Counted from the first letter of the stretch, positions 1 to 10,250 are shown. The stretch is DNA of 22,065 nt from Acanthamoeba lenticulata (GCA_002179805.1 NAVB01000529.1:1-22065); one strand, 5' to 3'. Made by a program: numbers and translations. The notes: generated by a model not told the origin, from the sequence alone.

Positions 1-85
1 GGACCCCCCCCCCATGCGCTCACACGCATTTGTGTTATTTGAAACATCGTTCGGACCGACCACACATTCGTGAACATGTGAGCAG
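1..85 (+). other. Intron of the mitochondrial carrier gene (incomplete)
   Basis: It contains a 10-base C run at 4-13 and ends with GTGAGCAG immediately before the first visible exon. No carrier-like coding sequence is present here. Confidence 0.6.
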
Positions 86-851
86 GCTACACAATCGCAG
101 CGCTGCGGGACGTGCCCTTTGCCATGGTGTACTTCCTCACCTACGAGATGGCCAAGCACCTCCAGAAGCTCTACCTGCAGGTGCACTACCCCCCCCCCCT
201 AACCTACACACCCCACATGGATTTTCTCTGATAACAAGGGGTTGATGCTCCCCCCCCCCGCCAAATGCCCGAGGATAGAAGGGAGAGCACGTGTACAACC
301 ATCTGCTGGCCGGCGCGTTGGCAGGAGGCTGCGCTGCAACCTGCACGATTCCTCTGGATGTCGTGAAGACCCGCCTTCAGACGCTGGGCACCCTTCCGCC
401 CGAGGTACCTCTCTCTTTCGCTCCCTCTGCTCTGCGCTGTTTGCCATATGGATTGCGCCGGTGTGACCGCGTGAACATTCACACGCACGCGCCTCAGGAG
501 CGCGAGCGATACAAGGGCGTGATCTCCACCTTTCGAGTCATTCTCCAGGAGGAAGGGCCTCGAGGCCTGACGCGCGGCCTCGGTACTCCTCCCCTCCCCT
601 CCCCCCATCGAGATCTTCACCCCCTTCCCCCCCCCCAAGTTGCGGGCTGGCCTTGGTGTGGGAGGAGAGGAAGAGGCGAGATGGGGGCGCGCCGATCTCA
701 CCTGTTGTGTGTGTGTGTGTGTGTGCAACACGTTGTTGCCGCGTATGCATGTTGACGGTGAGCAGGCCCACGCCTGATGTATTTGATGCCGGCGGCATCC
801 CTCACGTTCACTGCCTACGAGCAGTACAAGAAATTACTCGGCGTGCCATGA
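86..851 (+). CDS. Mitochondrial carrier (SLC25) family protein, 3' part
   Basis: The four terminal exons lie at 86-180, 279-404, 498-582 and 766-851 (TGA 849-851). Upstream exons are off the left edge, and bases 1-85 look like intron. Splice phases agree throughout. The translated fragment starts at the end of the second carrier repeat, with a TIAALRDVPFAMVYFLTYE stretch. It continues into the third repeat: YNHLLAGALAGG (helix H5), the carrier signature PLDVVKTR, then GLTRGLGPRLMYLMPAASLTFTAYEQYKKLLGVP at the C-terminus. Carriers of this family exchange metabolites across the inner mitochondrial membrane using three two-helix repeats. The substrate cannot be assigned from this fragment, because the contact residues of repeats 1 and 2 are missing. 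It converges on the Yae1-like gene, with 93 bases between the two stop codons. The family call is firm; the subfamily is unknown. Confidence 0.88.
708..725. repeat. (GT)n dinucleotide microsatellite
   Basis: About nine GT units lie inside the last intron of the mitochondrial carrier gene. Confidence 0.9.
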
Positions 852-944
852 CCACCGCACCGCCAGTCGTCACCGTCTTCTTGCCCGCGAGTTTACTCCG
901 GGGGGGGTCTCCTGAAGGGGGGCGGGCGGACTCTCTTCGAGGCC

Positions 945-1615
945 TCAAGAGGGTTCACCCAGGAACGGATTGTGTGTTGCGAGTTGAGCCGGATCGCACA
1001 ACTCGTCTGGCAATCCGGCTGCTCGCATAAGCTGCGGCAAGAGCTGCGTTTCGACCCGGGCCTGCTCCTCACAGGTGGCCGCTTCGGCAACCGGCTGTCG
1101 CGGGCGAATCACATGTGCAAGCTTGTGAGCCAACGTAACGAGGAAGGGAAGAGGCGCAAATGTCGTACCCGTTGCTCCCAACGTTGGAGCACGGGTTCCA
1201 GTTCGTCTCGGGCCGTGAGCACCTCTGCCTTGTCGCCGAAGGCGGCCAGTACGGCTCTGCTTTGCCCCAACACGCGGGAGACATGAGGCACTCGCGGAAG
1301 TGGAGCGAACTTCAGGGAAGAAGCGCGGCACGCACGTGAGCAGAGAGCGGCAGAGAGAACGCCGGAACGCGGTGGCGGCTCCTTCCTGAAAGCCTGCATT
1401 GAAGCCGGCTTGTGCCACGGAGTCATCGGCTGTTTCATCGACAGCCTCCCTGAACCCCGCCTTTGCCCTCCCCCCTCTGTTAAGCACAACCCAAGAAAGA
1501 GAAGAGAGGGGAGTGCTTGTACAGTGGCATGGATGGAGTGCAAGCGGTTGTAATTCCTCTCGCTCATGTTACGCTGGTAGGTTAGTTCATCTTCATCATC
1601 GACGAAGTCTTCCAT
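945..1615 (-). CDS. Yae1-like domain protein (small Fe-S targeting/ribosome biogenesis factor family)
   Basis: Four exons on the minus strand (1523-1615, 1336-1460, 1169-1256, 945-1094) give about 151 residues with consistent phases and short introns (62-79 bases). The N-terminus is acidic (MEDFVDDEDELTYQRNM). Residues about 32-75 carry the Yae1 pattern: AGFREAVDE, then AQAGFNAGFQEGA, then SLLTAVLAAF. This lines up with the GYRDG...QGFN.GY..G...LSALL order of human YAE1. The tail is helical and charged. In yeast and humans Yae1 works with Lto1 as an adaptor that brings the Fe-S cluster machinery to the ABC protein Rli1/ABCE1; that role is assumed here from family membership only. The glycine repeat is shorter than the full deca-GX3 motif, so this could instead be an LTO1-like relative. 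The start is the only suitable ATG, 107 bases after the stop of the upstream SET gene. Confidence 0.62.
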
Positions 1616-1722
1616 TTGGCTTTAGTCTTGCGAACTATTTTTTTTCTATTTATTTTTTCCTTTCTCTTTTCTTTCGAAGAAAAGGAAAAAGTCAGCCTTT
1701 TCTTTTCGAGCTGGCTGTTGGG

Positions 1723-3938
1723 TCAACGAGACAGGGCGGCAAGAAATCGCTGCAGGAACAGCACTTCCCAGCATCGAAGGGAGGCCATGGTCGCTCGCTG
1801 GGCATCAGATATGGCATCGTCGTCCTCATCCTGCACCATACGCTCTCGATCGATGGCTGCACCTTTAACGAGGGGGGAGGGATCCCTTGTCTGCATGACG
1901 TACCTGGGCGGCGCTCTTGGCATCACTGCCCCATGGGGACGAGGCCAACATGCGGTCTGCGATCTCGGCTAGGAACTCTGCTTCGGTAGAGACGGGCAGC
2001 TTCTGCTGGTCGCCCAATCATCATCACCACCACCACCATCAGCCGAAACCCAACGAGACAAAGCGCCAACAACAGGGAGTAGAACGAACCGTAGCACGCG
2101 CGAGAGCTGAGGACGTGAGTAGAACGTAGAGGGCCCGCAGACCCGGGCTGGCCTTTGGCTGGTCTCCCTCGGGGCCCTGCTCGAGTTCCAAGGCCAGGCG
2201 CGTCCTGCCGGTGCGCACCAGATAAACGGCTTGAGCTTGTAGCGTTGGTGGTAGGGTCGACCGGGGGGGGGGGGCTCTTGGGGGGAGCGCAACTGGTGGG
2301 CCGCCAATACGGAGAGCTTCGGAACCAAGCCGAGTGGCCGATGCGCCGCTCCGGGCGAGGACAAAGGCCGAGGTCGAGAAGGATCGACAAAGAGGGCTGG
2401 CAGGCGAGCCAGCGGGAGGCTGGTGAAGTTATCCGGCAAGATGAAGCCAAAGTTGGTCAGCAGCTGGACGTTGCTTAACCGCTCCCCGTAGGTCACGAAC
2501 ACCTGATGGTGCGATCCGCGCCCAGGCCGCAACCATGTCGTCGACCAACCGCGATGAGGGAGAATTAAGAAGAAAAAAAAATAGAGAAAGAGTGATACAG
2601 GAGAAGGTGAAAGGGATGGGGAGAAGGTGAAAGGGATGGGGGGGGAGGACACCTGCTCGTCTGGTGCGTACGCCTGGGTGGCGTAGACCACGAAGGCCTG
2701 GCGCTTCTTGTCAAAGACCTTCCTGCGCGCAGAGGGGCGGAGGAGCTAAGCTCTTGGTGTGACTGGCGTGATGACGACCATAGCGATGATGGAAATGATG
2801 GTGCTGACGGTGATGACGAAGATGCTGGAGGCGGGAGTGGCGCACATGTCCTTGACCACGGTGTGGGAGTGGTTGTACATGTCGGCCCAGGGCACCATCC
2901 CGTAGGAGCCCACCTCCGGAATGAAGAACGACCTCCACGAGACCCAACCCCCGCCCCCCGCCCCAAAGTGCAGCAGCAACTCCGTCAGGCGTCGGGCACG
3001 TGGTACGACGCTGAGGTCAAGCCCCCCCCCACATCGTACCGCGTGGTCATGATCGTGGCGGCCCGGCGCCACTGCAGGTCGGAGACCTCCTCCGTGAAGA
3101 CATCTCCGTGTGCCTGCCAGCACCCAGCCAGGCGTCACGTGCATGTGTGCGCGTTAGAGGTGGATTGGAGAAGAGGGAGAGGGCGGATCAGCAGCAATCC
3201 TCCCGGGAGGCTTCCATCCCATCCAGACACGTCAGGGAGCGCGCATTGAGAGGGGGGAGTGCACCGTACGAGGAGGATGGGGCGCACGCCGTTGACGAAC
3301 GTGGCTGACGCGGCACGACGAGCGCGAATGGCGTCGAGGCTGCTCACACTCCAGCAGGCTCTCCGCTCCGCGCATGCGGATTCACCATCGAGCTCCCGCA
3401 AGGCGCGTTCCTCCCACCACTCGAGTGTGTCCACTTGCCTCGGCACCACATCTGCGTGTTGTGTGACACACACGACATTGCGGTGTGGGCAGTGGCCGGC
3501 GAGTAGCCGTGGGCGAGGGCGGTTGGTACCGAGGTAGGGGGCCCAGAGCGAACGCGTTGGGCGTTGAGTTAGCTCGAACAGGACCAGGAGGGCATAACCC
3601 AAGACCGGGCTCGTGCTCTCTAGCAGATCCACCAGCGCCGCGTAGCGCGGGTCGAATTCACCTGGAGCCCCCGGTGGAGTGGCGCCAGGCGTGCTGGTGC
3701 CTCTGCGAAGGCGCTGGAGAGCGGGACACGCAGGGCAGATGATGGCCGAGAGCGGGGTCGCGGACAGCTGCTCGCCCTCGGCAATAGCACGAGCTGCGAA
3801 AACACCACGCTCACCGCAGTGCATGGCGCGCACCGACACTGGCCCACGCACAAAACCTTCATGTTGCTGCTCTAGCCACTGTTCACACCGGGCCCAGGCT
3901 CGCCCAAAGGCATCGTCGCCAGCTCGGTCGTTGTTCAT
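1723..3938 (-). CDS. SET-domain protein lysine methyltransferase, Rubisco-LSMT/SETD class
   Basis: Seven exons are proposed: 3270-3938, 3007-3113, 2846-2932, 2653-2722, 2090-2502, 1904-2005 and 1723-1830. The product is about 518 residues if a one-base frame break at the G run 2263-2274 is closed. The N-terminal SET half has RAMHCGERGVFAARAIAEGE (about 34-60). The SET-C core is GMVPWADMYNHS, with Asn279-His280, followed by FVVYATQAYAPDEQVFVTYGE with the conserved Tyr near 317. The split SET plus a helical C-terminal region (LRALYVLL, then an acidic tail ending FLQRFLAALSR) is typical of LSMT, SETD3 and SETD6, which methylate non-histone proteins using S-adenosylmethionine. The substrate is unknown. 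The start chosen at 3936-3938 begins MNNDRAGDD. An in-frame ATG at 4046 would add 36 Phe/Arg-rich residues but lies only 9 bases from the acyl-CoA oxidase stop. Exon 2 to exon 3 joining is the best of several choices. Confidence 0.82.
2263..2274 (-). other. Homopolymer with apparent one-base frameshift in the SET gene
   Basis: A 12-base G run (C in the sense strand) lies in exon 5 of the SET gene. Upstream the good frame reads GLVPKLSVLAAHQL; downstream it reads AQAVYLVRTGRTRLALELEQG one frame over. A single extra sense C would join them. No intron with a convincing donor and acceptor does so. Confidence 0.6.
2601..2640. repeat. Perfect tandem duplication of a 20-base unit
   Basis: Two identical copies of GAGAAGGTGAAAGGGATGGG sit side by side within an intron of the SET gene (between its fourth and fifth exons). 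Confidence 0.95.
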
Positions 3939-4054
3939 TCTTTGGGGTTGGCCAAATGAAAAGCGAAAAGGAAATGCTTGGGGAAACCATGGTGGAAACG
4001 TCTTAGGAAAAAATCGGTTTCGGCCATTAACAAATCTTGGGATCACAAACTTCC

Positions 4055-7000
4055 TCAGAGGTTGGCCTTCATCTTGTTCTGGATGGCCTCCTGGAGAATC
4101 TCGCCATTGAGGAGCCGCTTGAGATACTTATCGTATCCGGGAGGCTGCGTGGCGTAGGGCGCGTTGTTGAGGGGCTCCTTTTGGGCCCACTTGTACATGT
4201 GCTCGTAGACATCGCCGTTGTAGCGACCAAGCGAGCTGTTGAGGTAATGGTCCGAGAAGTCGAACGCGTCGACCAGCGTCACCGCGTCCTTGCGCAGGTC
4301 CGACAGCAGCCCGTCGACAGCTTCATTCAACAGAGGCACCTGCTCCCTGTTGGTGGTGGTAGTGGTGGCGCTTACGGTGTCAGCGTCTGCGACAACGGCG
4401 GGAGACTTCGAGCGGGGAGGAGGGGAAGGGAGGGACTGCTTACTGAGCGAGGTAGCCACTGGCGGCGAAGTCGCCGAGGGCCTGCTGCACGTGGTGGAGA
4501 GCGAAGAGCATGCAGAGCTTGTGCAGCACGTTCCTGAGCTCGGGCTCAGCCACCTTCTCCACCGCGTTGACAAAGTTGACGAGGATCGTGTAGAAGCAGT
4601 GCGCCTTGGTCTGCTCCGGAACGCCAGGACCGCATGCCCAAACACATTGGCGGAGGTGAGCCCCCCACGCTAAAACCGCCTAAGAAGAAGAAGAAGAAGA
4701 AGATGATGTAAAGGAGGTGGCGAAACGCACCATCTTAACGAGGTCAACCTGGGCCTCGTTCCACACCTGCTTGTCGCTCAGGCCTTTTCCCTTGAGCACG
4801 TCGAGCTTCCTCACTAGTGAGTGACGCGTGTGATCAGCTCTCTCGCACTGACCCCATCCGGATTCCCTCGCGAGCGGCGGGAGGAAGCAAGCTCGGGTAG
4901 AGGGGAGGGAGGAAGGGGGGGGGGCTATGCTTTACCACCAGCGAGAACGCTGAAACGCGCGCGGAGCGCAAACGCGTCGACCCATGTCTTGGGGCACAGG
5001 AAGTCGCTTGCCTTTTGCGCCGGGCATCGGCCCGGAAGCGAGAGAGACGGAGCCAGATACCGCACGCTTCCGACTGGTGGCGATAGTGGTGGTGGTGGTG
5101 GGGACAAGGGTTAGCCCTCCTTTCCAGCCCAGAACGAATCATCCCGCGGGAGGGGGAACCGTACCGAGGGGCTGACCCTTGGCGGCGCCCCGGGCAGCCT
5201 TAACGAGGTAACGCGCGGTCTGGAAGCACATGACGACGTTGTCGCCCTCATAGGTGCACGCCGGCACGTAGTTGACGTAGATGTCTTTTTTTTTTTTTTT
5301 TTTGTTTTATTGGGGGACAGGAGGGTCATCAGCCACAAACTCCATCCGGCGGAGCGTGGAGAAGGAGGAGAAGGAGAGAAAGAAGAAGAGTCGTACCGGA
5401 GATGCCAGCAAACTTGGAATAGCCATGGCCGCCGCAACACTTGCGGCACTCCTCAATGCCGTCGGAGGTAATCCACGTCGTGAGGGCCTTGAGTCCCGCG
5501 CTCGTGGCGTGAACCTGTGTCCGGGAAGGGGAAAGGGGAGGGCGAGGGCAAGGGCTCAGCGAATGATGTGACGATGGCTTGTGCAACAGGAGCTGGTGCA
5601 AGGTGGACGTATCAACATACCTCGGGAAGGGCGGAGACGTCGTCGGACTCGATGTTCTGCATGAGCTGGTCGTAGATGTGCCGCATGTAGCGCCCCGTAA
5701 AGTGGAAGGCATAGGCCGTTGCGAGCAGCGGCAGCAGGCGGTACTGCTGCATGCGGTAGTCGAGCACCTGCTTCTCCTGCTCATCTGCGCAGATCCATCA
5801 TCGTCACGAAGCGGCATCATCGTCAGCCCGTGTGAAAGTGACGACAGAGATGGTAAGAGAGAAGAGAAGAGAGGGGGGCGGAAGGGGCACCTTCGGCGTC
5901 GGCAAACTGGCGGCGAACGGCCGAGTAGCGAATGGCAATGGTGCAGGCGCGGGCGAGAGTGCGGGAGGCACCGCCGACGATGCGAGCGCGGATGTACATC
6001 ATGGTGCCGTAGCTCAGCTTGGAGAGCTGCTTGGGGGCCTCGGTCACCACGCCCTCCTCGCTCACTTGCTTGTACTTCATGAGCATTTGCTCGCGCGGGA
6101 TGCGGACATGATCAAAGCGAAGGAAGCCGTTGTCCTGCGTGTCATAGCCAAACTTGGGGCCGATGTCGCCCACCGTGACACCGGGCATCGGGGCGTGCGT
6201 TTCCGTGTCGCGGATCTGGACGATGAAGGTGGCCACGCCGTAGTCCTTCCCGTCGACCAGCAACCGTGCGTGCGTTACGCAGTGGGTGGAGGTCTTGCCC
6301 AGACCGCCAGGCCACCTACGCGAGACGAGCACCGCCCGGTTACGACTGTTGTGTGGGCTGTGGAAAGTTGTGTCGCCAACGTACCACTTGGTGCTGGTAA
6401 GGGTCGGGCTGTGGAGAATGAACTCGTGAGTCTTCTTGTCGTAGGTGGCGGTGGTCTAGCGAGAGAGCGGACAAGCATCACACGAGCGTAAGTAATGGGG
6501 AGAACGAAAGGCACAGTCGGTGCCCGTGTAGAAGAGACGTGCCTCGAGGCCGCGCACGTTGCTGCCATGACCCATTTCGGTCTGGGCGTAGCACCCAATG
6601 ATCTGGAAGGTCTGGGCCAGGGGCAGCCACTGCATCTTCTACTTGGCGGACAACGTTGATTAGAAGCCGGCAAAAAAGCACCAAATAAACGAGCCGTTGG
6701 GCAGACCAAACCTGATCGCGAGTTGCCTGGCCCTCAAGGGTGGGGATGAACATGCTCCAGTGCAGGGCAACCATGAACTCCTCACCAATGTAGGAGAAGA
6801 GGTATTCGCCCTCATCGGGAGTAATGTTGTGCTCCACGCACATCTGAATGCCTCGCACAACCTTCTGCAGCACTCTTTCGTAGTTTTGGACGCGCGAGAG
6901 GAAGTACTTGTCATCGTTCGCCAGCACAGGCTCATCGGCCACAAGCTTCTGGTACTTCCGGCGCTTGACCGTCTCCTCCGGACTGCCGTCAAGCAGATGC

Positions 7001-7074
7001 GTCATCGCCTCGACATCGAATGAGGCGCTCTTTCGCTCCTTGAGCAAGTCAGGGTTCATTTGTTGCGTGGCCAT
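4055..7074 (-). CDS. ACOX1-like: Peroxisomal acyl-CoA oxidase
   Basis: Eleven exons (6712-7074, 6543-6638, 6385-6455, 5891-6315, 5621-5784, 5397-5514, 5165-5284, 4936-5073, 4731-4813, 4444-4610, 4055-4346) give 678 residues, the usual family length. The enzyme oxidises acyl-CoA to trans-2-enoyl-CoA with FAD and passes electrons to O2, making H2O2: the first step of peroxisomal beta-oxidation. The N-terminus ([26 protein letters not shown]) closely resembles mammalian ACOX1. FAD/substrate motifs follow: [23 protein letters not shown], then [12 protein letters not shown]. After CGGHGYS comes CTYEGDN, whose Glu425 matches the catalytic base of rat ACOX1. The C-terminal domain ends in KANL, a variant PTS1 signal. 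The first intron after GLE needs a GC-AG junction. An in-frame ATG at 7146 would add 24 residues and is less likely. The stop is 116 bases before the SET gene start on the same strand. Confidence 0.95.
4684..4703. repeat. (GAA)n trinucleotide tract
   Basis: Six to seven AAG/GAA units followed by GATGATG, located in the intron between acyl-CoA oxidase exons 9 and 10. Confidence 0.9.
6456..6542 (-). other. Candidate GC-AG intron in the acyl-CoA oxidase gene
   Basis: The minus-strand exon ends CTCGAG and is followed by GCACGT; the acceptor is CGCTAG at 6456. Splicing here gives GLE followed by TTATYD, exactly the family sequence, at phase 0 on both sides. No GT donor in this stretch restores the frame without adding extra residues. 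Confidence 0.75.
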
Positions 7075-7401
7075 CTTTGCTTGTTGTACGGTAAGAACGT
7101 GCAAAGTCTTGGGCAAGGAGAGTAACGCCCAAGGTGTCAGCCTCAAAAGTCCCCGAGCGAACAGGAACCTTTACCGCTCGCACCATGGGAAATTACAGCT
7201 TCCTCGTGAGGAAGGCGTACGAAAAGGTGGATAAACCACGATAAGCACGGACAGGCGCAGATACGTTGGACTTGGCTTTTTGTTGTTGTTGAGTGTTTTT
7301 ACTGGTGTTTTCGTGAAGGGGATACGAGGCGCAAAAACCGAAACAAAAGTCGGGGGGGGGGCACATTCACAGCTAAAAGAACGTATCTCGCTCTTCACTT
7401 C

Positions 7402-7447
7402 CTCGTCTTCCTCCTCGTCCTCCTCCTCCTCATCATCATCATCACCA
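7402..7447. repeat. (TCC/TCA)n trinucleotide tract
   Basis: An imperfect run of TCC, TCT and TCA units in the gap upstream of the acyl-CoA oxidase gene. Confidence 0.85.
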
Positions 7448-7676
7448 CGTCCTCCTTCCTTTAGAACTACACCTCTTTCTCTACGCTCAAGAAAGAAGTC
7501 GTCGAGTCCTCGCACACACGCATGAACCGCCACACAAAATGATGCCGACGGCACCCCACGCTTGCCTTGGCCTGTTGTTGACGAAGGCAGCCGGCGAACT
7601 GTCGTAGGTAGCAAGTCCTCCTCTCCCTCCGTCCGCCGCGTAGAGTCCGAGTCGCACCACCGCCAAGGTAAACCGA

Positions 7677-7714
7677 TAGTAGTAGTAGAAGAAGAAGAAG
7701 AAGTAGTCGTAGTA
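7677..7714. repeat. (GTA/GAA)n trinucleotide tract
   Basis: AGT units pass into AGA/GAA units and back to GTAGT, in the 3' flank of the sterol oxygenase gene. Confidence 0.85.
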
Positions 7715-7774
7715 GAGAATAAATAGAGCTCGAGCTCACGTGGACGACCGCAGTGATCGCCCAGCGCGTGCTCT

Positions 7775-9787
7775 CTACCAGTCGATGGAGCCCGTGTTGG
7801 CAGCCCGATCCCTGGCCACCTTCTCCGAGTTCTCCGAGTAGAAGTTCTTGGCAAACCACCGGCGGTACTTGGCGATGGGCCCGTCCTGTTTGGTTTGGTT
7901 TGTTTGGTTGTGGCGTCAAAACACGTGCGTGGAAGGAGGCAGAGAGAGATCGAACCTCCTTGACGAGGCCCGGGTTGTTGAGGTAGGTCTTGTTGTTCCA
8001 GATGGGCACATCGCGCTCGAACTGCGTGATGGTACTGTTCATGATGAACTTGGCGAAGAAGCGAGGCACAGTCCACTCTGTGAAGCGCAAAGCGTAAGTG
8101 CCGGTGTGTGTGTGTGGGGACACGACGAACGACAGGAACGAATGTGTGGTGTGTGATACCGGCAAAGACTTGGTGGGTGACGCGCTGGAGGAGGGGCTGG
8201 ACAGGAGTGACGGTCTCGATGAGCATAACCTTGCCGAACGGCGTAGCAAAGTGGAGGTGGACCATGGCCGGACCGGCCTGCACGATCTCTACGTCGATAC
8301 GCGTGCCGGGCACGTACATGCCGCGGAACTGGACCGACTGGATCACCCGCAAAAACGCCTGCAAAAAACAAACCAAGTCTGGATTAGGTCTCAAGCCCAC
8401 GCAACACTCAGGAGAAGAAGAAAGAACGAAGAAGAAGAAGGGAAAAGGGCGCTCACCAGGTGCTCGTCGACGCCGGTGCCAGGCTCCCAGTTGGCCGCCC
8501 AGGCGTGGTGGAAGCCAAGCTTGTTGAGGATGCGGAAGATGAGGGGGACGTGAAGGTAGTTGAGGTGGGCCGTGTCGGGGCCGTTCTCGGGGATCTCTTG
8601 GATGTGGGCTCGCACTTGGTGGAGCGAGGAACCGTGCCACTTGTAGCTGCCGGAGTTGATCTGCTTGATGTCGGGCGGCATCCAGAGCGGGGCGCGGCCC
8701 TCGGCGTCGTGCCACAGGAGAATGGAACCGTTCATCTCAGCCGCGGGCCAGGACGTGGTCTTGAGGAAGCCCGGCACCTTCTCGGCGTAGGGGATGTGCG
8801 TGCACTTGCCCTCGCCGTCAAATTGCCAGCCGTGGAAGGGGCACACGATGTCATTGCCCACCACTTGTCCGGTGACGCCCAGATTGGCGCCCATGTGCGG
8901 GCAGTAGGCGTCCAAAATCCTCACCTTGCCGTCCTCCTGTCCCCGTTTTACAACAAAACCCGAGCCACGTCAGCATTCCAATTCAGAAAAGAAGAACAAA
9001 ATAAATAATAAAAAATCTTGTCAAAAATAAAACTGTAAAATAAAGCCACCACCAAAGGAATGTTGAGGGGAGCGTACGCCACGGTAGACGGCGAAGAAGT
9101 GGCCCAACAGCTCAAAGTCACGCGACTGGCCTTTCTGCTCCGTCGGCGCACACGATGATGTGGTGAGCATAGCGGGAGAATCGGGGAATAGGGAATGGGG
9201 AATAGGGGAATGGGGAAAGGGCCACGTACAGGGATGTCATGCGAGTTGCAGACCTTGTACCAGGCGTTGGGGTACGGCGGAGGGACGGGACCGCGGAAGC
9301 GACGAGGGCGATGCCACGGGGGATACTTCTCGCCGTCAGCAGTACGCTCCACGTCCTCGAGACTACGCGTGACGTCCAGGGGCCTGCAGAAGAAATCGTA
9401 GGCTGCGGCCAGCGTCCATGGTGCGGTCGCAAGGAAGGCAAGAACGACCCAGGCCACCCAGGTGTTGGTCATGGCCTGCCATGTCGGGTGGTTGCAGTTT
9501 CCTCAGTTTGGTTGCACGGGACAAAGGGGAGAAAAAGGGTAAGGCCTCGAGAGTACCCGAGCGTTCGTCGCGGTTTCAACGATGGCAACAAAGCGCTTGA
9601 AGCCATCAACCGAAGTCGAAGCCTCATAGAGCACGCTTGTGATGTTCTCCATAGGCATTTCGAGCAGAGGAGATCGAGACAAGAGCTCCTCCTTGTGCTT
9701 TGTCACGGCCGAAATGTCGAACGGATCGACGAGGAGGTGCGCCACCACAGCGACCACCATCACACAGAAGGCAATCTTCCAAGCCAT
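7775..9787 (-). CDS. Rieske [2Fe-2S] sterol oxygenase (cholesterol 7-desaturase, Neverland/DAF-36 type)
   Basis: Seven exons (9557-9787, 9230-9475, 9078-9134, 8457-8936, 8160-8358, 7956-8077, 7775-7885) give 481 residues, all phases matching. There are hydrophobic N-terminal segments (AWKIAFCVMVVAVVAHLLV and TWVAWVVLAFLATAPW), then YPNAWYKVCNSHDIP, the usual entry to the Rieske domain. The cluster ligands are Cys190-Pro-His192, a 17-residue gap, then Cys210-Pro-Phe-His213. The mononuclear iron site is D299-x2-H302-x4-H307 in NGPDTAHLNYLH. The C-terminus has DGPIAKYRRWFAKNFY. DAF-36, Neverland and ciliate DES7 desaturate sterols at C7, so a membrane-bound sterol 7-desaturase is the likeliest role; this is family inference. 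The first exon (residues 1-77) is less certain: translation could instead start at the Met at 9472, giving one hydrophobic segment. Transport of electrons would need a separate reductase, which is not in the window. Confidence 0.9.
9182..9220. repeat. Degenerate GGGGAAT-type minisatellite
   Basis: Five or so variants of GGGAATA/GGGGAAT are repeated within an intron of the sterol oxygenase gene. Confidence 0.8.
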
Positions 9788-10250
9788 TTGGACTGTTCAA
9801 TTTCGAATTCGATTCGAGAAGTGGTCAACCCGTAATCAGCCGAACCGAAACTAATCGTTTTGCGTTCCGCTTGGTGAGGGCAATCAACCGGAAAGCAGGC
9901 TGGCCTGTGAAGATGCGCGGCGATCGAAAGAGAACACCGAACAGACGCGACTCGCGCCTTTATCGTCCGACTGGCGCGTCACTACACCTCTCCGGAGTGA
10001 GCAGCGTGACGTCTCCGGGAGCCAACTTCGAAAGTTTGCCGTAAGTCTTATTCTACTGGTCCGTAACTCCTGCTTGACCTCAAACCGGACAAAATGGCGG
10101 CACCTCGGAGCTGCGGAATTATTGCTTACGTGTGTATTTTGAATTGAAATGGTTGACAGCCAACAAAGGTTTCCTTACGCCCTAAAAGGAGGTCGCATTA
10201 CAACCAATAGCAAAATTATTTCATGATTATTATTTTTTGTTTGCTGGCCA
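9788..10250. other. Gene-free gap between RasGAP-DEP stop and sterol oxygenase start
   Basis: This 463-base stretch, both flanking genes on the minus strand, is more AT-rich than the exons, especially at 10130-10250. A 10-base perfect palindrome centred on an EcoRI site (TCGAATTCGA, 9803-9812) lies just upstream of the sterol oxygenase ATG. No gene or structured RNA is evident. Confidence 0.55.

Larger units (their letters stand above)
7075..7774. other. Gene-free gap between sterol oxygenase stop and acyl-CoA oxidase start
   Basis: This 700-base stretch should hold the 3' end of the sterol oxygenase transcript and the promoter and 5' UTR of the acyl-CoA oxidase gene. It contains a G run near 7351, a (TCC/TCA)n tract and a (GTA/GAA)n tract. 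Open frames crossing it are low-complexity and resemble no family I recognise. No RNA gene was seen. Confidence 0.6.

Noticed and set aside
2020..2042. CAT/CAC run resembling a poly-histidine tract
   Set aside because: On the plus strand it reads as histidines, but it lies in a minus-strand intron of the SET gene.
3011..3039. A 29-base intron in the SET gene
   Set aside because: It fits phase but is far shorter than every other intron here. A 74-base intron (2933-3006) using GTACCA and a GTGGAG acceptor also fits phase and gives a better family match.
7171..8715. Long 514-codon minus-strand open frame
   Set aside because: It is a shadow crossing two sterol oxygenase exons and the gap. Its middle and C-terminal parts are low-complexity (Asp/Glu, Ser/Thr runs from trinucleotide repeats), and the Rieske frame is only partly used.
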